DNA of 64,000 nt from Alphaproteobacteria bacterium (GTDB lineage Bacteria > Pseudomonadota > Alphaproteobacteria > UBA828): the NCBI GenBank assembly GCA_022820945.1, contig JAJEEP010000047.1, positions 40,766-104,765 of the forward strand, written 5' to 3'. Below the pieces are notes generated by a model that saw only the letters and a program-made list of their open reading frames with translations, ran no database searches and had not been told where the DNA came from. The position numbers were made by a program, and so were the translations under genes. This document shows positions 35,569 to 44,625 of this stretch, one piece after another. Position 1 is the stretch's first letter, and each line of letters starts with the position of its first letter.

Positions 35569-36258
35569 TCAGTCGCTGAGCACGACGCCCCAGGGCAGGA
35601 CCTGGTTGCCGGAAACCAGGCTCGCGCCGAGGATGCGGGTGGGTTTCAGCAGGTGCGTCGGGTCGTCGTCGCTCGGCTCGAAGCGCACCGTGCCTTCGCC
35701 CCAGACGGTCTCGGTGATCTCGGTCTCGGCCGGGAGCTGTACCACTTGGCGCTTCACCGCGTCCGCGCGGTCCGCCTCCGGCAGCGCCTTCACGAAGAGG
35801 CGGGGGAAGGTCTTGAGCGGCTCGAACGCTCGCCCCGTGGGAGTCATGTCGATCTCGATCACGCGCCGGCCCAGGCGCTCGGTGAAGCCCCAGATCCTCC
35901 CCGTGTCCACGTGCAGCTCCATGGACGCGAGCTTCATGCGGAAGCCCCAGAGTTCGCGCGTGCCTGCACACACCTGGTCGGTGCTGGTGAAGGCGTACAC
36001 CCAGTGCCCGCCGATCTCGCCGCCATAGCGCACCTGCGCGATCACGGCGCTGTCGTAGTAGGGCCGCGTCGGCACCGTGCTCTCGAAGTGCATGACCGTG
36101 ATCTGCACGATGTTGGTGGCGAGCTCCAGCGGCGCCGGCACGCGGGGGCCGAGCGCCGCCTCATCCACTTCGCAGAAGATGCTGAGGGTGCGGAAGCGAT
36201 GCTTCCAGGGCGGCAGGGGGTAGGGCAGGAGCTCGGTGTCGAGCTGCTTCTCGTTCAT
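35569..36258 (-). CDS. Acetoacetate decarboxylase-like protein lacking the Schiff-base lysine
   Basis: The 229-residue protein aligns by eye with the acetoacetate decarboxylase fold (an N-terminal beta barrel, then ELWGFxxKLASM). Where the family has GFPKKLA, with the first Lys forming the Schiff base, this protein reads GFRMKLA: Met stands at about residue 108 and only the second Lys (109) remains. It may have lost decarboxylase activity or do related chemistry (aldol/hydration), as in the wider superfamily. It starts at the ATG at 36258 (a GTG six bases upstream is possible). It follows two luciferase-like genes by 25 bp and probably shares their operon. Confidence 0.8.
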   Translation of the reverse strand: MNEKQLDTELLPYPLPPWKHRFRTLSIFCEVDEAALGPRVPAPLELATNIVQITVMHFESTVPTRPYYDSAVIAQVRYGGEIGGHWVYAFTSTDQVCAGTRELWGFRMKLASMELHVDTGRIWGFTERLGRRVIEIDMTPTGRAFEPLKTFPRLFVKALPEADRADAVKRQVVQLPAETEITETVWGEGTVRFEPSDDDPTHLLKPTRILGASLVSGNQVLPWGVVLSD

Positions 36259-36283
36259 GGGCACACTCGTCGGGGTTTGTCGC

Positions 36284-37378
36284 TCAGGAGCGGAGCCGCG
36301 TGATCACCTCGCCGGCATAGAGCCTGAGCGAGCGCACCACGGCCTCGTGCTCGATACCGGGCACGCGGAAGCGGCAGATCACGTGGTTGATGCCGGCCTC
36401 CTGCTGAAGGGTCTTGAAGCGCTCGAACACCTGGTCGGGATCGCCGAGGACGAAGCGCTCCTGCATCAGCCGGTCCAGCGACGCCTCCGCGTCGCCGAGG
36501 GCGCCGGCTTCGGCATGGCGAGCGTAGACCGCCTGCAACGGCTCTCCGGCGATCGCGATGGCCTCGTCCCGGGTTTCCGCGCAGAACACCTCGCGAATGA
36601 CCGGGCGCTCGACCTCGGTGAGGCTGCGGCCGGAGCCGGCCATGCGTTCGCCGTAGGTGCGGTAAAGGGCGATCACCTCCGCATCGCTCGCCGTCGGCGC
36701 CGGCAGGATGGCGTAGCCCAGGCGCGCGGCCAGCGCCACGTCCGCTCCGTCCCCCGCCTCGACCCAGATCGGCGGGTGGGGGATCTGCACCGGCCTTGGC
36801 GTCACCGCGAGGTATTTCGGCTCCAGCCCGGCGCGCTGCCACTGCAGCTTGAAGGGCTTTTCGTAGGGCTCGTGGGTGAAGGGCCGGTCGGCGTTTTCCG
36901 GCGTCTTGCGCGGGAAGCGCGTGAAGCGCCCGCCGTAGGAGAACGCGTCGGAGGTCCACGCCTTGGCGATGAAGTCCAGCACCTCCTCGAAGCGCGCGCG
37001 GCGCTCGCCGAAGGGCACGCCGAAGGCGGCGAACGCGGCCTCGCTGTCGCCGATGCCGGCGCCCAGGATGGCGCGGCCGTTCGACAGCAGGTCGATGACG
37101 GCGAAATCCTCGGCCGCGCGCGCCGGGTGCTGCAACGCCAGCGCCCTGCCCGCCGAGCCGAGGCGAATGGAGCGGGTGGAGCCAGCCAGCGCGCCCAGCA
37201 GGTCCACGACCGAGCCGGTGAGGTCGCCGTCCACGAAGTGGCTTTCGCCGATCAGCGCAGAGTCGAAGCCGAGGTGATCGGCAAGCTCGATCTGCTCCAT
37301 CATCTCGCCGTAGAGGTCCGCGGCTGTGCGGCTCCCGCCGCCGGTCAACTCCCAGCCGTAGTAGAGCCCGGACCTCAC
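36284..37378 (-). CDS. Luciferase-like (LLM class) flavin-dependent oxidoreductase
   Basis: This 364-residue protein is a TIM-barrel flavin enzyme of the bacterial luciferase type, with LADHLGFDSALIGESHF near 33-50, DLLSNGRAILGAGIG near 97 and IPHPPIWVEAGDGADVA near 200. It starts at a GTG (37378) that overlaps the stop of the upstream LLM gene (GTGA). Substrate and cofactor (FMN or F420) are unknown; FMN is more likely in this group. Confidence 0.88.
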   Translation of the reverse strand: MRSGLYYGWELTGGGSRTAADLYGEMMEQIELADHLGFDSALIGESHFVDGDLTGSVVDLLGALAGSTRSIRLGSAGRALALQHPARAAEDFAVIDLLSNGRAILGAGIGDSEAAFAAFGVPFGERRARFEEVLDFIAKAWTSDAFSYGGRFTRFPRKTPENADRPFTHEPYEKPFKLQWQRAGLEPKYLAVTPRPVQIPHPPIWVEAGDGADVALAARLGYAILPAPTASDAEVIALYRTYGERMAGSGRSLTEVERPVIREVFCAETRDEAIAIAGEPLQAVYARHAEAGALGDAEASLDRLMQERFVLGDPDQVFERFKTLQQEAGINHVICRFRVPGIEHEAVVRSLRLYAGEVITRLRS

Positions 37379-38412
37379 GACGCGCCTCTGAAGTGCGGGA
37401 TCACGTGCTCGGCGAACAGCTCCATCTGCCTGAAGAGGCGCTCCTTCTTCTGGCTGATGTGCATGATGCGCGGCATGAAGTGGTCGAAGTGGACCGTCTC
37501 GCGGTAAGTCTCGATCTTGCGGATGATCTGGTCGGGCGTGCCGACGAATGACGCTTCGATGATTTCCTGAAACACCGGGTGCGCCAGCATCTCGCGCCGG
37601 CTGCCGGTGGCCTCGGGCACGTAGCCGTAAGCCACGTACTGCTCCTCGTACATCGGCAGCAGGTCTTCATCCATGATGCGGAGCGCCTCTTCCTGCGTCT
37701 CGGCGATGCAGACGTCGCGGAAGAGCCCGCACTTGATGGTGCTCTCGGGGTGGCCTGCGGCGCGTGCGGCCTCCTTGTAGATGGCGGCGTTGCGCTTGAA
37801 GAGCTCGATGCTCATGGACGGGCCTTCCCAGAAGCCCAGTCCGGCCTTGCCGATGTTGGTCGCCTGCAGCTTGGTCCGGTTGGCGCCGACCCAGATCGGC
37901 GGGTGCGGCCGCTGCAGCGGGGCGGGATCGAGCCGCAGGTCGTCGTAGTGGAAGAACTCGCCATGGTGAGAGAAGGTCTCGCCGGTCCAGGCTTTCTTCA
38001 TCACCTCGACGGCCTCGTAGAAGCGCTTGCCCCGGGTCTTCTTCTCGATGTCGAGGCCTTCGAACTCCTCCGGCCGGTAGCCGGGCGCGAGCCCGAGCAA
38101 CAGCCTGCCGTTGGAGAGCACGTCGAGGGAGGCCTTGTCCTCGGCGTCGCGCAGGGGATCGTGCAGGCCGAGCAGCGAGCATCCGGTGCCGATGCCGATG
38201 CGCGACGTGCGGCGCGCGATCGCGGCCAGCACGGGCAGCAGGTTGGGGCAGTAGCCGTCGTACCAGAAGTGATGCTCGGTCAGCCAGAAGCTGTCGAAGC
38301 CGACCTCCTCGGCGAAGACCGCGTGCTCGACGACCTCATCGTAGAGCCCGGCCCACGAGCGCGGGTGGACGCGCGGGCTCTGCATCCCGTAAAGCCCCAG
38401 CCAGAATTCCAC
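37375..38412 (-). CDS. Luciferase-like (LLM class) flavin-dependent oxidoreductase
   Basis: The 345-residue LLM protein has AEEVGFDSFWLTEHHFWYDGY near 33-53, LDVLSNGRLLLGLAPGYRPEEF near 97 and RPHPPIWVGANRTK near 168. The GTG at 38412, preceded by AGGGG, starts the protein at the family-typical VEFWLGLYG; an ATG at 38478 is less likely. It overlaps the second LLM gene by 4 bp, and together with the acetoacetate-decarboxylase-like gene forms a three-gene unit. Two related monooxygenases in one operon may act as a pair or on two related substrates. Confidence 0.88.
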   Translation of the reverse strand: MEFWLGLYGMQSPRVHPRSWAGLYDEVVEHAVFAEEVGFDSFWLTEHHFWYDGYCPNLLPVLAAIARRTSRIGIGTGCSLLGLHDPLRDAEDKASLDVLSNGRLLLGLAPGYRPEEFEGLDIEKKTRGKRFYEAVEVMKKAWTGETFSHHGEFFHYDDLRLDPAPLQRPHPPIWVGANRTKLQATNIGKAGLGFWEGPSMSIELFKRNAAIYKEAARAAGHPESTIKCGLFRDVCIAETQEEALRIMDEDLLPMYEEQYVAYGYVPEATGSRREMLAHPVFQEIIEASFVGTPDQIIRKIETYRETVHFDHFMPRIMHISQKKERLFRQMELFAEHVIPHFRGAS

Positions 38413-38516
38413 GTGAACCCCTAACGGTCGTTTGTTAGTGACGGCGGGCGGGCCGCATCGAAGCACAGGTCCGCGCACGGAATCAAACGTGCGGGGGGAA
38501 GCGAGGTGGCGGCGGG

Positions 38517-39524
38517 TCAGGAGAGGTCCAGCCTCGCCCGGTTCTCGCTCATGGTGGCGGCGATGCGGTGGGCGACTTCCAGCGAGCGCACGCCGTCGGC
38601 GCCGGTCACTTCCGGCACGCCGCCGGTCCGCACCGTGTCGACGAACGCCTCGACCTCGCGCATGAGCGCATCGCCCTGCTCGAAGTCCATGCGCTCCAGC
38701 GCAACGCTCTCCATGCTGGGCGGCGCATCGCCCTCCTTCTTGCGCGCGATCCGGACGCTGCGGGCGCCGTGGTCGACCTTGATGTAGGTGTCGGGCTGAA
38801 AGATGCGGAGCGTGCGCTCGGTCTTGAGGCTGACCCGGCTCGCGGTGACGTTGGCGACGCAGCCGTTCGCGAATTTGAGCCGGGCGTTGGCGATGTCCTC
38901 GCTGCCGGAGAACACCGGCGTGCCGACGGCATCGATCTCGGTCACCGGGGAGTCCACCAGAGCCAGGACGATGTCGATGTCGTGGATCATCACGTCGAGG
39001 ACGACGCTCACGTCGGTGTTCCGCTGCGGGAAGGGGCTGACCCGGACCGTTTCGATGTAGAGCGGTCGGGCGATGCGCGGGGCGATGGCCTGGAAGGCGT
39101 CGGAGAAGCGCTCGATCAGGCCGACCTGGAGCACCAACCCCCTGGCCTCGGCCAGCGCCGTGAGCTCCCGGGCGGTTGCAACGGTTTCGGTAAAGGGTTT
39201 CTCCACCAGCACGTGGATGCCGGCGTCCAAAAAATCCTTCACGACCGCGTAGTGTGCGGCGGCGGGCACGGCGACCGAAGCCGCGTCGACCCGGTCGATC
39301 AGCACGCGGTGGTCGGTCACGCTATCGGCACCAAGCGGGCCGGCGACGGCGGCGGCACGCTCCGCGTCGATATCGGCGACTGCGACCAGTGTGGCGCCGT
39401 CGATGGCCGCCACCTTCTGGGCGTGATAGCGCCCGAAGTGGCCCGCGCCGACCACGCCGAGCCTGAGCGCGCCTTCAGCGCCGTCCTGCGCGGCTCCCTC
39501 CCGCGTCGCCGTACCGGGCGCCAC
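38517..39524 (-). CDS. Gfo/Idh/MocA family NAD(P)-dependent oxidoreductase
   Basis: The 335-residue enzyme has the Rossmann motif GVVGAGHFGRYHA near 23-35, VPAAAHYAV near 88, and the family-defining EKPFTETV near 109 whose Lys is catalytic. The C-terminal sheet domain follows. Overall sequence resembles GnnA-like UDP-GlcNAc 3-dehydrogenases of lipid A loci, but no lpx gene is near, so the substrate is open. It starts at GTG 39524, 7 bp after the adenine-deaminase-like stop, so the two are probably co-transcribed. Confidence 0.85.
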   Translation of the reverse strand: MAPGTATREGAAQDGAEGALRLGVVGAGHFGRYHAQKVAAIDGATLVAVADIDAERAAAVAGPLGADSVTDHRVLIDRVDAASVAVPAAAHYAVVKDFLDAGIHVLVEKPFTETVATARELTALAEARGLVLQVGLIERFSDAFQAIAPRIARPLYIETVRVSPFPQRNTDVSVVLDVMIHDIDIVLALVDSPVTEIDAVGTPVFSGSEDIANARLKFANGCVANVTASRVSLKTERTLRIFQPDTYIKVDHGARSVRIARKKEGDAPPSMESVALERMDFEQGDALMREVEAFVDTVRTGGVPEVTGADGVRSLEVAHRIAATMSENRARLDLS

Positions 39525-39531
39525 AGCCGCC

Positions 39532-41334
39532 TCAGGCCGCCTCGTCGACGAAGAGCTCGGCGAGCTCGAAGCGGTCCTGGGTCATGTAGGCAAGGCCCTT
39601 GGTGCTGATGCGGTAGTAGGGGATAGTGACGAGGGAGACGAATTCGAGGTTCATCTGCGGCGTCTCCAGCTCGCACCCCATGTCACGCCAGGCGCCTATC
39701 AGCTTGTACTGACGCTCGAAAAGCTCATCGAACGGGAGGTCGGAGGCGAGGCCGTTGAGCGGCGTCGGCAGGGAAGCTTCGACCGTGCCGTTGCGGAGCG
39801 CGATGAAGCCGCCGTCCATCTTGATGGTCTCGTTGGCGGCCGCCGCCATGTCCTCGTCCGAGGCGCCGACCAGGACGATGTTCTGGTTGAACACGTTGGC
39901 GGTGGTGCCGATGCAGCCTTCCTTGATCCCGAAGCCCTTGACGAAGGCGACGCCCACCTCGCCGGTGCCCATGATCCGGTCGATCATGCAGATCTTGTTG
40001 ATGCCGTTCTCGGGGTCCGCCTGCACGTAGCCATCGACCACGGGGAGCGTCTCGACCGTCCCCGGCGTTTCCAGCGAGCCGTCCCGCGTGTTGATGCATT
40101 GCACCTTCACGGTGTCATCGGCGCCGGCCGGCGCCTCGATGCGGAAGTCCTCGGGCTCGAGCACCCGGTCGATGTTCATGGTGCCGTAGAGCCAGTCGGG
40201 ATAGTCCGGGTTCTCCAGCGGCGCGACGAGCTTGCCGCCCTCGACCCAGACCTTGCCGTTGGCCATCACCCGGTCGATCTCGAACCCTTCGAGAGTGTCG
40301 ACGAACACGATGTCGGCGAAGCGGCCCGCCGCGATCATGCCCATGTCGTGGTTCACCCGGTAGAACTCCGCCGGCTGGATGGTGGACATCTGGATCGCGG
40401 TCATCGGATCCAGGCCATTCTGTACGGCGACGCGGATGGCGTTGTCCATCTGGCCGCGCTCCAGCATCCAGTCGGGCGTGATCACGTCGGTGCAGAGCTG
40501 GTAGGCGCGGGCGTGATAGCCTTCCTCGGTAATCACTGGGAGACACGCCTCTATGTCCTTGCACGCGCTACCTTCTCGGATGACGATCCAGATGCCGAGC
40601 TCGGCCTGACGGCGGGTCTCCGAGGCGTTGACGATCTCGTGGTTGTGCATGATCCCCGAGGCGACCCAGGCGTTGGTGATCTTCTCGTCGGTCATGCCCG
40701 CCGAGTGGCCCTGGATCACCTTGCCCAGGTCCAGCGCCTCTTCCATGAGGCTGAGCAGCGCCCGGTCGCGCTGGTTCTGGTAGAGCATCAGCTCCGGGCT
40801 GATCTCCTCGATGCCCTTGGTCTCGGGCCAGGTGAGCGAATCGCGCAGGTCGTCGATGCTGGGCGCATTGGGCGAGGCGGGGAAGCCGATGCCCCGGTTC
40901 TGGGTGTAACACATGGTGGGGGTGACGAAGATTGGTTTGACCGGCGTCGCCAGCAGCTCGTCGAGGAAGAAGCGCGAGGCGCGCATGCCGTTGACGATGG
41001 CGTGGCCGTAGAAGCCGTCCACGATGGTGGTCGAGCCGTGCAGCAGCCGGCAGGCCGCGAATACGGTCGAGTTGGCGTAGGTGTGCCACTGGTGGCAGTG
41101 GGGGTCGATCAGCCCCGGCACCAGGAAGCGGCCCTCGGCATCGATGACCTCGGTGTCGTCGCCGACGGTGTAGGCGACGTCGCCCACGGCGGCGATACGC
41201 TCGCCCTTGATCGCGATCCCTTCGGCCTTGATGGTGCCGGTGTGGACGTTGACCACGCGGCCGCCCGTGATGACCGTGTCGGCCGGCTGGTAGCCCATGG
41301 CCACGTCGATCAAGGCTTCCCGTTGCAGCTGCAT
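39532..41334 (-). CDS. Adenine deaminase-like amidohydrolase (divergent active site)
   Basis: The 600-residue protein has the composite fold of adenine deaminase: an amidohydrolase barrel with PGLIDPHCHQWH near 73-84 and GHSAG near 206, plus the C-terminal domain with GFGIKEGCIGTTANVFNQN near 478 and a final GLASDLPFDEL. Adenine deaminases usually have HDSHN in the C-terminal block, but here it reads ANVFNQN. The barrel position often written as DHE is NHE (HNHEI near 225). Metal ligands HxH remain. It may deaminate a different purine or do another hydrolysis. ATG at 41334 has a GGGGG SD. A Gfo/Idh gene follows at 7 bp. Confidence 0.82.
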   Translation of the reverse strand: MQLQREALIDVAMGYQPADTVITGGRVVNVHTGTIKAEGIAIKGERIAAVGDVAYTVGDDTEVIDAEGRFLVPGLIDPHCHQWHTYANSTVFAACRLLHGSTTIVDGFYGHAIVNGMRASRFFLDELLATPVKPIFVTPTMCYTQNRGIGFPASPNAPSIDDLRDSLTWPETKGIEEISPELMLYQNQRDRALLSLMEEALDLGKVIQGHSAGMTDEKITNAWVASGIMHNHEIVNASETRRQAELGIWIVIREGSACKDIEACLPVITEEGYHARAYQLCTDVITPDWMLERGQMDNAIRVAVQNGLDPMTAIQMSTIQPAEFYRVNHDMGMIAAGRFADIVFVDTLEGFEIDRVMANGKVWVEGGKLVAPLENPDYPDWLYGTMNIDRVLEPEDFRIEAPAGADDTVKVQCINTRDGSLETPGTVETLPVVDGYVQADPENGINKICMIDRIMGTGEVGVAFVKGFGIKEGCIGTTANVFNQNIVLVGASDEDMAAAANETIKMDGGFIALRNGTVEASLPTPLNGLASDLPFDELFERQYKLIGAWRDMGCELETPQMNLEFVSLVTIPYYRISTKGLAYMTQDRFELAELFVDEAA

Positions 41335-41482
41335 GTCTACCCCCGATGCTTCCCGCTGGCGGGGCGGCACCGTAGTCGGACTTGGAAGGGCCTTCAAGCC
41401 GGGGGCGGGGCAGGGGATGGACAGCCGTTATGCCGCGCGCTAGTCTGACAATGACTTGCAGTTGCATGGGGCGGCCAGAGCG

Positions 41483-42583
41483 ATGGCTGTCAACGGAGGA
41501 ACGCGCGCGCAGGCGGCCGGCGCGTCGAGGTGGCTGGTGCTGGATGGCATCCACCACGCCTACGACGCGGCGCCGGTGGTCAACGGCGTCGATCTGGTGG
41601 TCGGACCCGGCGAGATCATGTGCCTGCTGGGTCCGTCGGGATGCGGCAAGACCACCCTGCTCAGAATCGCCGCCGGCCTGGAGCGCCCGAGCGCCGGCCG
41701 CGTGCTGATCGACGGTGAGGAGGTCTCCGGCCCGCACCGTTTCGTCACGCCGGAGAAGCGCCGCATCGGCCTGATGTTCCAGGATTACGCGCTCTTCCCC
41801 CACGTGCGCGCCATCGACAACGTGGGCTTCGGGCTGACGACAGCGCCGAGGGCGGAGCGACGGCGCGTGGCGTTCGCGATGCTGGAGCGGCTCGGGCTTG
41901 CGGACCTCGCCCATGCCTATCCGCACGAGCTCTCCGGTGGGGAGCAGCAGCGCGTGGCGCTCGCCCGTGCGCTTGCGCCGGCGCCCCGCGCGATGCTGCT
42001 GGACGAGCCGTTCTCCGGGCTGGACGAGCGGCTGCGGGAACAGGTCCGCGACGACACCTTGCGCTTTCTCCACGAGGCCGGGGTGCCGATTGTGCTGGTC
42101 ACCCACGATGCGGGCGAAGCGCTGCAGATGGCAGACCAGATCGCCCTGATGCGGGACGGCGTGCTGGTCCAGGTGGGCAGCCCGGACCGGCTTTGCCGAA
42201 GTCCGGCGAGCCCGTTCGTCGCGCGCTTCTTCGGCGCGCTCCCGGCCTTCGACGGCAGGGTGAGCGGGCGCGCGGTGGAAACGCCCATCGGTCGCGCACC
42301 CACCAGCTGCGGCGAGGGCTGCAAGGTGCGCGTCTACGTCAGGCCCGAGGCCGTGGAGCTGGTGAACGGCGCGGCGGACGACGCCGACGGGCTGCCGTTT
42401 GCCCGTGTTCTGGACAGCCGGCCAATGGGCTCGACCAGCCATTTGAAGCTCGCAATCGACGGCCACGCGGCGCCGCTGACCCTCAACGTCGCCGACGACG
42501 GCGCACCTGGCGTCGACGATGTCGTCCGCATTCGGCTTGACCCACGCCGAACTTTTGTGTTCCCTGCGACACAGGACCTGTAG
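41483..42583 (+). CDS. ABC importer ATP-binding protein with TOBE domain (FbpC/PotA type)
   Basis: The 366-residue ATPase has Walker A GPSGCGKTTLLRIAAG near 50, LMFQDYALFPHV near 95, signature LSGGEQQRVALARAL near 145 and Walker B AMLLDEPFSGLDERL. A C-terminal TOBE-like regulatory domain begins after RFFGALPAFDG near 250. This form serves iron(III), thiamine, spermidine or sugar importers. No permease or receptor gene is adjacent. The ATG at 41483 is preferred over a TTG at 41456. It lies 95 bp before tatA on the same strand. Confidence 0.9.
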   Translation: MAVNGGTRAQAAGASRWLVLDGIHHAYDAAPVVNGVDLVVGPGEIMCLLGPSGCGKTTLLRIAAGLERPSAGRVLIDGEEVSGPHRFVTPEKRRIGLMFQDYALFPHVRAIDNVGFGLTTAPRAERRRVAFAMLERLGLADLAHAYPHELSGGEQQRVALARALAPAPRAMLLDEPFSGLDERLREQVRDDTLRFLHEAGVPIVLVTHDAGEALQMADQIALMRDGVLVQVGSPDRLCRSPASPFVARFFGALPAFDGRVSGRAVETPIGRAPTSCGEGCKVRVYVRPEAVELVNGAADDADGLPFARVLDSRPMGSTSHLKLAIDGHAAPLTLNVADDGAPGVDDVVRIRLDPRRTFVFPATQDL

Positions 42584-42677
42584 GCGACAAGGCTGCGGGA
42601 CCGGTAACGTGCGACGGTTGAAGCGCCCGCAACCGGGCGTTGCGCCGCTGCCACCGTGGTGAGACTGGAGCCGTGTC

Positions 42678-42944
42678 ATGGGTATCTCGATTTGGCAAAT
42701 CCTTCTGATCGTCCTGGTGATCGTGCTGCTGTTCGGCGCCGGCAAGCTGCCGCGCCTGATGGGCGACTTCGCCAAGGGCATCAAGAGCTTCAAGACCGGT
42801 ATGCGGGAAGGCGAGGCGCCTCCGCCGCCGGCACAGAGCGCAACCACGCCCTCTGAGGCTCCGCAGGAGCCCAAGGTGATCGAGGGCGATGCCGCAACCA
42901 TCGAAGCCAGCGCCGTGAAGAAGGACGAAGCCGCCAAGAGCTAG
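42678..42944 (+). CDS. tatA: Twin-arginine translocase subunit TatA
   Basis: The 88-residue protein has one N-terminal membrane helix (IWQILLIVLVIVLLFGAGKL) and the amphipathic helix PRLMGDFAKGIKSFKTGM that form the Tat pore. The rest is a Pro/Glu-rich cytoplasmic tail. A GGAG lies 7 bp before the ATG. It heads tatABC and would export the folded Tat-leader binding proteins encoded in this window. Confidence 0.96.
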   Translation: MGISIWQILLIVLVIVLLFGAGKLPRLMGDFAKGIKSFKTGMREGEAPPPPAQSATTPSEAPQEPKVIEGDAATIEASAVKKDEAAKS

Positions 42945-43008
42945 ACGCTAGTCGCCGAGCGGCTGAACAGAAACAGGGAGATCACCCGCTCCTGCAGCGG
43001 GCGAAGCA

Positions 43009-43530
43009 ATGTTCGACATCGGTTGGCAAGAGATCATCATCCTGATGCTGATCGCCCTGATCGTCGTCGGGCCGAAGGATCTGCCGCGCATCGTCAAGAC
43101 CGCAGGCCAGTGGATGGGCAAGGCGCGCGGCTATGCCCGCGACTTCCAGAGGACCATCGAGGAGGCCGCGGACGCGACCGAGATCGACTCGATCAAAAAG
43201 GAGATCGACGAGGCCAACCGGGAGCTCGCCACCGCCCGGCGGGACGTGGCCGAAGGCGCGGACGCAATGCAACGCGACGTCAACGAGGGCACGGACTCGA
43301 TGAACAAGATGTTCAGCGAGGATGTCATGGGGTCGACCAAGACGGCAGCCGCCAAGCCCAACGGTGGAGAGCCGCCGAGCGGTCAGACGGCCGACGCGGA
43401 CGGCGGCCAGGCCGAGAATGCCGCCGCATCCGAGGCCGAGAGCGAGCCTGCCACCGCCGCTGCGACGCCGGCATCGGAGACTCAAGGCGACGCTCCCGAC
43501 GGCTCTCCCGCGCGCGGCGCGAGCGCCTAG
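43009..43530 (+). CDS. tatB: Twin-arginine translocase subunit TatB
   Basis: The 173-residue protein starts MFDIGWQEII, the TatB-specific opening, followed by a membrane helix and VGPKDLPRIVKTAGQW. A long amphipathic helix spans about 30-110, and the end is an acidic Ala-rich tail. It forms the receptor complex with TatC that binds twin-arginine leaders. Its ATG at 43009 is 64 bp after tatA. Confidence 0.95.
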   Translation: MFDIGWQEIIILMLIALIVVGPKDLPRIVKTAGQWMGKARGYARDFQRTIEEAADATEIDSIKKEIDEANRELATARRDVAEGADAMQRDVNEGTDSMNKMFSEDVMGSTKTAAAKPNGGEPPSGQTADADGGQAENAAASEAESEPATAAATPASETQGDAPDGSPARGASA

Positions 43531-43664
43531 GCGCACGGTAGAACAGCTGGATGTCTCAGCGGCCCCCGCTTGGTGTATCAGCACCGTGCTGGCCCGAACC
43601 GGGGGCCGGGCGGCACGCCCTCTCCCGGACGATGTGGGGCGCTGCCCCGATTGGCGGTTAGCCG

Positions 43665-44522
43665 GTGGTCGACAGTATCGAACAATCGCGCGCGCCGCTG
43701 ATCGACCATCTGATCGAGCTCAGGCGGCGTCTCGCTTTTGCGGCCATCGGGCTGGTCATCGCCTTCCTCGGCTGCTGGTACGTGGCCTCGGATATCTTCG
43801 CCTTCCTGGTCGAGCCCTTGCGCGACGTGCTGGCCGAGGGAGGGTACGATACCAACCTGATCTACACCCACCTGCTGGAGGCGTTCTTCACCGAGCTGAA
43901 GATCGCTTTCTGGGGCGCCTTCTTCGTCTCCTTCCCGCTGATCGCCACACAGTTCTGGATGTTCGTGGCGCCGGGGCTCTACAGGAACGAAAAGAGGGCC
44001 GTCCTGCCTTTCCTGTTTATAACGCCGATCCTGTTCTTCTCGGGTGGCGCGCTGGTTTACTACTTCATCTTCCCTCAGGCGTTTAACTTCTTCATCTCCT
44101 TCCAGGAAGGCAGCACCGACGATCGCCTCGGCCTCGAGCTGTTGCCGAGGATCGGCGAGTACCTCTCGCTCGTGATGAAGCTGATCTTCGCCTTCGGCAT
44201 CGCCTTCCAGCTTCCGGTCATGTTGACCCTGATGGGCCGTGCGGGCCTGGCCACCTCGGCCGGGCTCAAGCGCAAGCGCAAGTACGCCATCGTCATCGTG
44301 TTCATTGCTGCGGCGATCCTCACCCCGCCCGATCTGTTCAGCCAGATCGGGCTCGGCATCCCGCTGATCGCGCTCTACGAGCTTTCGATCATCTCGGTCG
44401 GTTTCGTCGAGAAGAAGCGCCGCAAGAAGCAGGAAGAAGAAGAGGCGATGTACGCGGAGATGGATGACATGCTCGCCGATTACGAGGACAGCGAAGAGAC
44501 CGACTTCAACTACGGGCGCTGA
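43665..44522 (+). CDS. tatC: Twin-arginine translocase subunit TatC
   Basis: The 285-residue protein has six membrane spans and the conserved opening APLIDHLIELRRRL, with FxxPL-type VEPLRDVL near 49 and the late AAAILTPPDLFSQIGLGIPL near 222. The acidic C-terminal tail is rich in Glu and Lys. The frame starts at GTG 43665, and a GGGGC/GCCCC hairpin (43636-43648) lies 16 bp before it that might influence translation. It ends the tat operon, 134 bp after tatB. Confidence 0.96.
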   Translation: MVDSIEQSRAPLIDHLIELRRRLAFAAIGLVIAFLGCWYVASDIFAFLVEPLRDVLAEGGYDTNLIYTHLLEAFFTELKIAFWGAFFVSFPLIATQFWMFVAPGLYRNEKRAVLPFLFITPILFFSGGALVYYFIFPQAFNFFISFQEGSTDDRLGLELLPRIGEYLSLVMKLIFAFGIAFQLPVMLTLMGRAGLATSAGLKRKRKYAIVIVFIAAAILTPPDLFSQIGLGIPLIALYELSIISVGFVEKKRRKKQEEEEAMYAEMDDMLADYEDSEETDFNYGR

Positions 44523-44599
44523 GGACGGCCGGCACGACGCTGTGACGACCGCGAGCCGTCGTCTCCCGTTCATTCGAATTGGTTATTGGCATCATAAGA

Positions 44600-44625
44600 A
44601 TTCGCGACTTCGATGAAGGGCGAAT
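44600..44625 (+). promoter_or_regulatory. Stem-loop in the leader of the TonB-dependent receptor gene
   Basis: ATTCGC (44600-44605) pairs with GCGAAT (44620-44625), and inside it CTTC pairs with GAAG around a GAT loop. The structure lies about 75 bp before the receptor ATG, in an AT-richer stretch that likely includes the promoter. It could affect message stability or translation. Confidence 0.35.
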
